Shown here: positions 8,201-10,577 of the stretch, in pieces
Numbering within the stretch: position 1 is the stretch's first letter
How the letters are laid out: each line of letters starts with the position of its first letter
Assembly (NCBI GenBank): GCA_002471225.1
Contig: DKPO01000025.1
Location: forward strand, 29,304-39,880
Direction of reading: 5' to 3'
From: Porphyromonadaceae bacterium UBA7332
Lineage (GTDB): Bacteria > Bacteroidota > Bacteroidia > Bacteroidales > UBA7332
Length of the DNA stretch: 10,577 bases
Notes under the pieces: generated by a model
Databases searched by the model: none
What the model saw: the letters and a program-made list of their open reading frames with translations, nothing else
What the model was told of the DNA's origin: nothing
Made by a program: the position numbers and the translations under genes

Positions 8201-8975
8201 TCGTGAATCTACAGGCGTAAAAGCAGCTATCATTCGTGAGAAAGGTGTGAATGGTGATCGTGAGATGGCTTATTCTCTTTTCCTTGCAGGATTTGATGTT
8301 AAAGATGTTCACATGACAGACTTAATCAGTGGTCGTGAGACATTGGAAGACGTAAACATGGTTGTTTATTGCGGTGGATTCTCTAACTCGGATGTTATGG
8401 GATCAGCGAAAGGATGGGCCGGAGGTTTCTTATGGAATGAGAAAGCGAAAGCAGCATTGGATAAATTCTATGCACGTCCTGATACATTGAGTTTGGGTAT
8501 CTGTAACGGTTGTCAGTTGATGGTTGAGTTAGGATTGATTACTCCGGCTCATCAGGAAAAACCGAAGATGTTACACAACAACTCTCATAAGTTTGAATCT
8601 CAATTCTTAGGATTGACTATTCCTCAAAATAATTCAGTGATGTTCGGTACACTTTCAGGAATGAAGTTAGGTGTATGGGTAGCACACGGAGAAGGAAAAT
8701 TCCATTTACCTTATGCAGAGGATAAATATAACGTGATTGCTAAATATAGCTATGACGCTTATCCGGCTAATCCGAATGGTTCAGACTTCAGCGTAGCAGG
8801 TATCTGTTCTGAAGATGGTCGTCACCTGGCTATGATGCCTCACTTGGAAAGAGCAATCTTCCCATGGCAATGTGGTTACTATCCGCAAGATCGCAAACAC
8901 GCAGATCAGGTTACTCCATGGATCGAAGCATTCGTAAATGCTCGTAAATGGGTTGAAGATAAAATGGTGAAATAA
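5280..8975 (+). CDS. purL: Phosphoribosylformylglycinamidine synthase (FGAM synthase), large single-chain form
   Basis: This 1231-residue cytoplasmic enzyme performs step 4 of de novo purine synthesis: FGAR plus glutamine plus ATP gives FGAM, glutamate, ADP and phosphate. Domains in order: PurS-like N-terminus (about 1-130), linker with NSEHCRHK (His167), first AIRS-type half with the KAETHNFPTTVEPFNGAATG block (His249 region) and SIHDHGAGG, a second degenerate half beginning near DRSVTG (602-607) with PTGKDSLSM (718 on) and AGHDISAGG, then a class I glutaminase domain (about 980-1231). The glutaminase triad is intact: Cys1075 in GICNGCQ, His1188 and Glu1190 in MPHLERA. Length is slightly below the E. 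coli form (about 1295) and normal for Bacteroidota. It stands alone, with its own promoter and terminator and no other pur gene nearby. No Shine-Dalgarno precedes the ATG; upstream is only ACAGAGA. Confidence 0.99.
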   Translation: MIRFFRTPSQSVIAVGVDHDLSQEEIQKLVWLFSEATPESSVNLEGWFVGPRKEMITPWSTNAVEITQNMGLSGILRIEEFFPVKDKTAEHDPMLQRMYEGLNQTIFTIEKQPDPIVYIDDVASYNQQEGLALSEDEISYLNEVSQRIGRKLTDSEVFGFSQVNSEHCRHKIFNGIFVIDGEEKESSLFKLIKKTSEFNPNRLVSAYKDNVAFNEGPVVEQFAPASADKPDFFEIKDIKTVISLKAETHNFPTTVEPFNGAATGTGGEIRDRLGGGKASLPIAGTAVYMTSYPRTEPNRSWEQDMPERKWLYQTPEQILIKASNGASDFGNKFGQPLICGSLLTFEHEENHKKFAFDKVIMLAGGVGYGTLRDALKGEPEVGDKVVVMGGDNYRIGMGGGAVSSVDTGHYANAVELNAVQRANPEMQKRAANVIRALAEAERNPIVSIHDHGAGGHLNSLSELVETTGGKINMSKLPVGDPTLSAKEIVGNESQERMGMLIKEADIDMVQRIADRERAPMYVVGETTGDMKFVFEQENGECPIDLKLEDMFGKAPKTIMEDTSVEEHFVNPHYDINNLTQYVENVLQLEAVACKDWLTNKVDRSVTGKIARQQCQGEIQLPLSDCGVVALDYRGKAGIATSIGHAPQAAMADPAAGSVLAIAESLTNIVWAPMTEGLESVSLSANWMWPCKNEGEDARLYAAVEACSDFACDLGINIPTGKDSLSMTQKYGNDKVYSPGTVIISAGGEVSDVKKVVSPVLVDDLKSSVYYIDFSFDAFKLGGSAFAQSLDKIGDEVPTVKDSEYFREAFNAIQTLINEDLILAGHDISAGGMITALLEMCFANTKGGLDVTLENIVEEDLVKILFSENPGVLIQVKDRTAVEKILTNRAIGFLRIGKPKADRTISVLKNGKSYVFDIDALRDTWFKSSYLLDRKQSGEECAKARFENYKQQPIAVDFGTGFTGKLSAYGISADRRESTGVKAAIIREKGVNGDREMAYSLFLAGFDVKDVHMTDLISGRETLEDVNMVVYCGGFSNSDVMGSAKGWAGGFLWNEKAKAALDKFYARPDTLSLGICNGCQLMVELGLITPAHQEKPKMLHNNSHKFESQFLGLTIPQNNSVMFGTLSGMKLGVWVAHGEGKFHLPYAEDKYNVIAKYSYDAYPANPNGSDFSVAGICSEDGRHLAMMPHLERAIFPWQCGYYPQDRKHADQVTPWIEAFVNARKWVEDKMVK

Positions 8976-8997
8976 AACATCGTAAATTCCTAATATT

Positions 8998-9034
8998 TAA
9001 GAGGGATGGCTTAAGGTCATCCCTCTTATTTTTT
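8998..9034 (+). terminator. Rho-independent terminator of purL
   Basis: An 11-bp stem (TAAGAGGGATG at 8998-9008 with CATCCCTCTTA at 9018-9028) encloses a nine-base loop and is followed by a T run (9029-9034). It begins 22 bases after the purL stop. Its T run merges directly into the -7 box of the next operon. Confidence 0.92.
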
Positions 9035-9035
9035 A

Positions 9036-9043
9036 TACTTTTG
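9036..9043 (+). promoter_or_regulatory. -7 box of the chromate transporter operon
   Basis: TACTTTTG matches TAnnTTTG and starts two bases after the purL terminator T run, so the purL hairpin occupies the -33 region. Transcription should start near 9050. This rules against the GTG at 9043-9045 as the start codon of the next gene and supports the ATG at 9076, with a leader of about 25 bases. Confidence 0.6.
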
Positions 9044-9075
9044 TGTCGATTCAAACTATTCTAATAAGTTATTTT

Positions 9076-9681
9076 ATGAAAGAGACGACTACACAGAGTG
9101 CTTCTATAGTCGATATTTTTATCACATTCTTTAAGATTGGCGCGTTCACCATCGGAGGAGGTTGGGCGATGGTTCCGATTATAGAACGTGAGATGGTTGA
9201 TAAAAAAGGGTGGATTCGGAGAGAGGAGTTTATTGATCTGCTCGCCGTTGCTCAAACCGCTCCGGGATTGATTGCTGCTAATATTTCCATTGTGGTCGGA
9301 TATCGTTTAAGAGGATTTAAGGGAAGTGTATTCTCTGTTCTCGGTACAATCCTGCCTTCTTTCCTGATGATTTTGATGATCGTAATGTTTTTGAGTGGTT
9401 TTCGTGGGAATGATGCTGTGGAAAAAGTACTGAAAGGTATTCGTCCTGCTGTTGTTGCCTTAATCATTGTTCCGGTTCTTACTACTGCACGAGCAGCACA
9501 TATCACTAAAAAAAGTGTTTGGTTGCCGGTTGTAGTGGCTGTTTTGATTGGTTTTCTGAATATTTCGCCGATATACATTATCATTATCAGTGCAATCGGA
9601 GGGATTATATATTCTCATTACTGTTTGAAAGATCAGTTGGTAAAAACGCAAGATAAGAAAGACGAGGAGGAAGGACTATGA
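9076..9681 (+). CDS. Chromate transporter family (CHR, short form), first subunit
   Basis: This 201-residue inner-membrane protein is a half-size member of the CHR family (Pfam Chromate_transp), known for proton-coupled export of chromate; many members have unproven substrates. Family motifs are present: FKIGAFTIGGGWAMVP (19-34), AQTAPG (59-64), LPSF (93-96) and GIRPAVVA (121-128), with hydrophobic segments near 12-32, 66-78, 86-108, 122-137, 148-160 and 163-180. The C-terminus (184-201) is a charged, KDEEE-rich tail that overlaps the next gene's ribosome binding site. An in-frame GTG at 9043 would add 11 residues but lies inside the predicted promoter, so the ATG is chosen. It works with the second half-size protein encoded just downstream, the usual arrangement for short CHR proteins. 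Confidence 0.9.
   Translation: MKETTTQSASIVDIFITFFKIGAFTIGGGWAMVPIIEREMVDKKGWIRREEFIDLLAVAQTAPGLIAANISIVVGYRLRGFKGSVFSVLGTILPSFLMILMIVMFLSGFRGNDAVEKVLKGIRPAVVALIIVPVLTTARAAHITKKSVWLPVVVAVLIGFLNISPIYIIIISAIGGIIYSHYCLKDQLVKTQDKKDEEEGL
9664..9675 (+). promoter_or_regulatory. Strong Shine-Dalgarno for the second chr gene
   Basis: GAGGAGGAAGGA lies just upstream of the ATG at 9678 and inside the end of the first chr coding region. Such a strong site is uncommon in Bacteroidota and is not seen at the other starts in this window. With the four-base ATGA overlap (9678-9681) it suggests translational coupling. It also encodes the acidic tail of the first protein, so part of the match could come from coding need. 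Confidence 0.6.
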
Positions 9682-10202
9682 TATATTTCAAACTGTTTTG
9701 GGTTTATTTTAAAATCGGTTTGTTTGGCTTTGGTGGCGGATATGCTATTTTATCGCTTATACAGCATGAAGTTGTTGAGGTGAATCAATGGGTAACAACC
9801 GAAGAGTTTACTGATATTCTGGCAATTTCTCAAATGACTCCCGGTCCGGTAGGAATCAATAGTGCAACTTATATCGGATATCAGGTGACGGGAAGCGTTT
9901 GGGGAGCAATCGTCGCTACACTTGCCACAGTATTGCCTTCATTTATAATAGTAATTCTGATAGCACGATTCTTTTTTGCATTCCGCAATAATAAGTGGAT
10001 AAAAGGAGCCTTCGAAGGAATTCGTCCCGCAGCAGTCGGTATGATCGCTTCGGCAGCTATCATGCTTATGAACGGTACGAATTTTATAGACTGGATAAGT
10101 GTTGCTATTTGTGTGCTTAGCTTTGTTGCTATGTATTTCATGAAACTTCATCCGATCTGGATTATCGTAATTTCAGGTGCTGCGGGTTATTTTATTTATT
10201 AA
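9678..10202 (+). CDS. Chromate transporter family (CHR, short form), second subunit
   Basis: This 174-residue inner-membrane protein is the partner half of the CHR pair. Motifs: FKIGLFGFGGGYAIL (11-25), SQMTPGPVGINSAT (51-64), LPSF (86-89) and GIRPAAVG (114-121). Compared with the first subunit it keeps the fuller family form TPGPVGIN, where the first has APGLIAAN, so the two halves are diverged and probably have different roles in a heterodimer. Hydrophobic segments are near 5-25, 62-74, 78-100, 115-131, 138-154 and 158-174; the protein ends almost at the last helix. Its start overlaps the previous stop by four bases, and a strong ribosome binding site precedes it. Short CHR proteins of Bacillus subtilis need both halves for chromate resistance; whether chromate is the substrate here is inference from the family. 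Confidence 0.9.
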   Translation: MIYFKLFWVYFKIGLFGFGGGYAILSLIQHEVVEVNQWVTTEEFTDILAISQMTPGPVGINSATYIGYQVTGSVWGAIVATLATVLPSFIIVILIARFFFAFRNNKWIKGAFEGIRPAAVGMIASAAIMLMNGTNFIDWISVAICVLSFVAMYFMKLHPIWIIVISGAAGYFIY

Positions 10203-10216
10203 GTACTCGTCAGTTA

Positions 10217-10577
10217 TTATTCAAAATACAGGGAAAAGACCAACAAACGGGATGTCACTTTATTCAAAGCTTTTGTATAGGGTGCGTAATCCAGGTTTGT
10301 CAGGTCTTTTCTTTCTTTATCCAGCACATCAGGCAATCCGAGACAAAACTTTATTTCAGGAATCAATTTGAAATAAGGGAAGTAGAAATCACAACCCACT
10401 CCGAATTCGAGGTATGAATTCATAGGTTTCAATAATAATGGCTGATCTTTCTTTCGGGTGAGATCGAAACCAAAGCTTATGCCTCCTACGATATAGGGAC
10501 GTACATTATTAAACCGGAAGGCATGATATTTGATATTGAACGGAAAAAGAAGGTATGTCGATCTGATATCCTGCTTC
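10217..10577 (-). CDS. PorT-family outer-membrane beta-barrel protein (C-terminal part)
   Basis: The reading frame stays open from the right edge to the stop at 10217-10219, giving 119 visible residues; the start lies outside the window. The visible part has alternating, aromatic-rich strands typical of an outer-membrane barrel: STYLLFPFNIKY, then RPYIVGGISFGFDL, YLEFGVGCDFYFPYFKL, PEIKFCLGLPDVL, and a last strand LLVFSLYFE ending in an aromatic-acidic pair. The order of RPYIVGG, the GVGCDFYFPYFK block and the LGLPDVL segment resembles PorT, an outer-membrane protein needed for type IX secretion in Porphyromonas. Homologues also occur in Bacteroidales without a known type IX system, so function is uncertain. 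An internal TTG at 10430-10432 reads as Leu in the middle of the domain and is not the start. The gene converges on the chr operon with 14 bp between stops and no visible hairpin. Confidence 0.8.
   Translation of the reverse strand, partial: KQDIRSTYLLFPFNIKYHAFRFNNVRPYIVGGISFGFDLTRKKDQPLLLKPMNSYLEFGVGCDFYFPYFKLIPEIKFCLGLPDVLDKERKDLTNLDYAPYTKALNKVTSRLLVFSLYFE

Noticed and set aside
9252..9584. Antisense open frame across the first chr gene, like one at 9881-10141
   Set aside because: They are shadows of membrane-protein codons; no independent support.
10233..10311. Inverted repeat GAAAAGACC / GGTCTTTTC, considered as a terminator
   Set aside because: The arms are 60 bases apart and lie inside the PorT-family coding region; most likely chance.
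10177..10371. Plus-strand open frame of 64 codons over the chr / PorT junction
   Set aside because: It overlaps both the end of the second chr gene and the PorT-family coding sequence, with no family match.

Overview
The window looks like an ordinary chromosomal stretch from a member of the Bacteroidales (Bacteroidota). Several signs point that way. At least three promoters fit the Bacteroidota TTG/TTTG ... TAnnTTTG pattern, and most starts lack a Shine-Dalgarno. PurL is the long, single-chain form with a fused glutaminase domain. The right edge carries a PorT-type outer-membrane barrel, and the ChrA proteins are the short split kind. The DNA is moderately AT-rich. The genus cannot be fixed from this sequence alone.

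Layout, left to right. Bases 1-20 are the 5' end of a tRNA gene (probably tRNA-Asp) that runs off the left edge on the minus strand; its well-formed promoter lies at 61-91. Next, on the minus strand, are a class-3-like aldehyde dehydrogenase (189-1556) and, 66 bp upstream of it, a 95-residue two-helix membrane protein (1623-1910). A 286-bp divergent region (1911-2196) holds overlapping candidate promoters and an inverted repeat. It separates these from a secreted GH31 glycosidase on the plus strand (2197-3795), which most resembles the MYORG / alpha-galactosidase side of GH31. A strong bidirectional terminator (3802-3834) divides GH31 from a convergent minus-strand pair: a LysE-family exporter (4502-5137) followed by a cytoplasmic CBM9-like/DOMON protein (3839-4480). 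A 142-bp divergent promoter region then leads into purL (5280-8975), which is followed by a hairpin terminator. The promoter of the next operon sits directly against that terminator. This operon is a translationally coupled pair of half-size chromate-family transporters (9076-9681 and 9678-10202). The right edge holds the C-terminal 119 residues of a PorT-family outer-membrane barrel on the minus strand, ending only 14 bp from the last chr gene.

The genes form several small independent transcription units: tRNA; membrane protein plus aldehyde dehydrogenase; GH31; LysE plus CBM9-like; purL; chrA pair; PorT. They do not form one pathway. I see no mobile element, CRISPR array, phage or defence gene, and no clear undescribed system. 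The points most worth following up are the likely substrate of the orphan GH31 enzyme, the linkage of a sugar-binding-like protein to an exporter, the small membrane protein, and the corrected start of the first chr gene.
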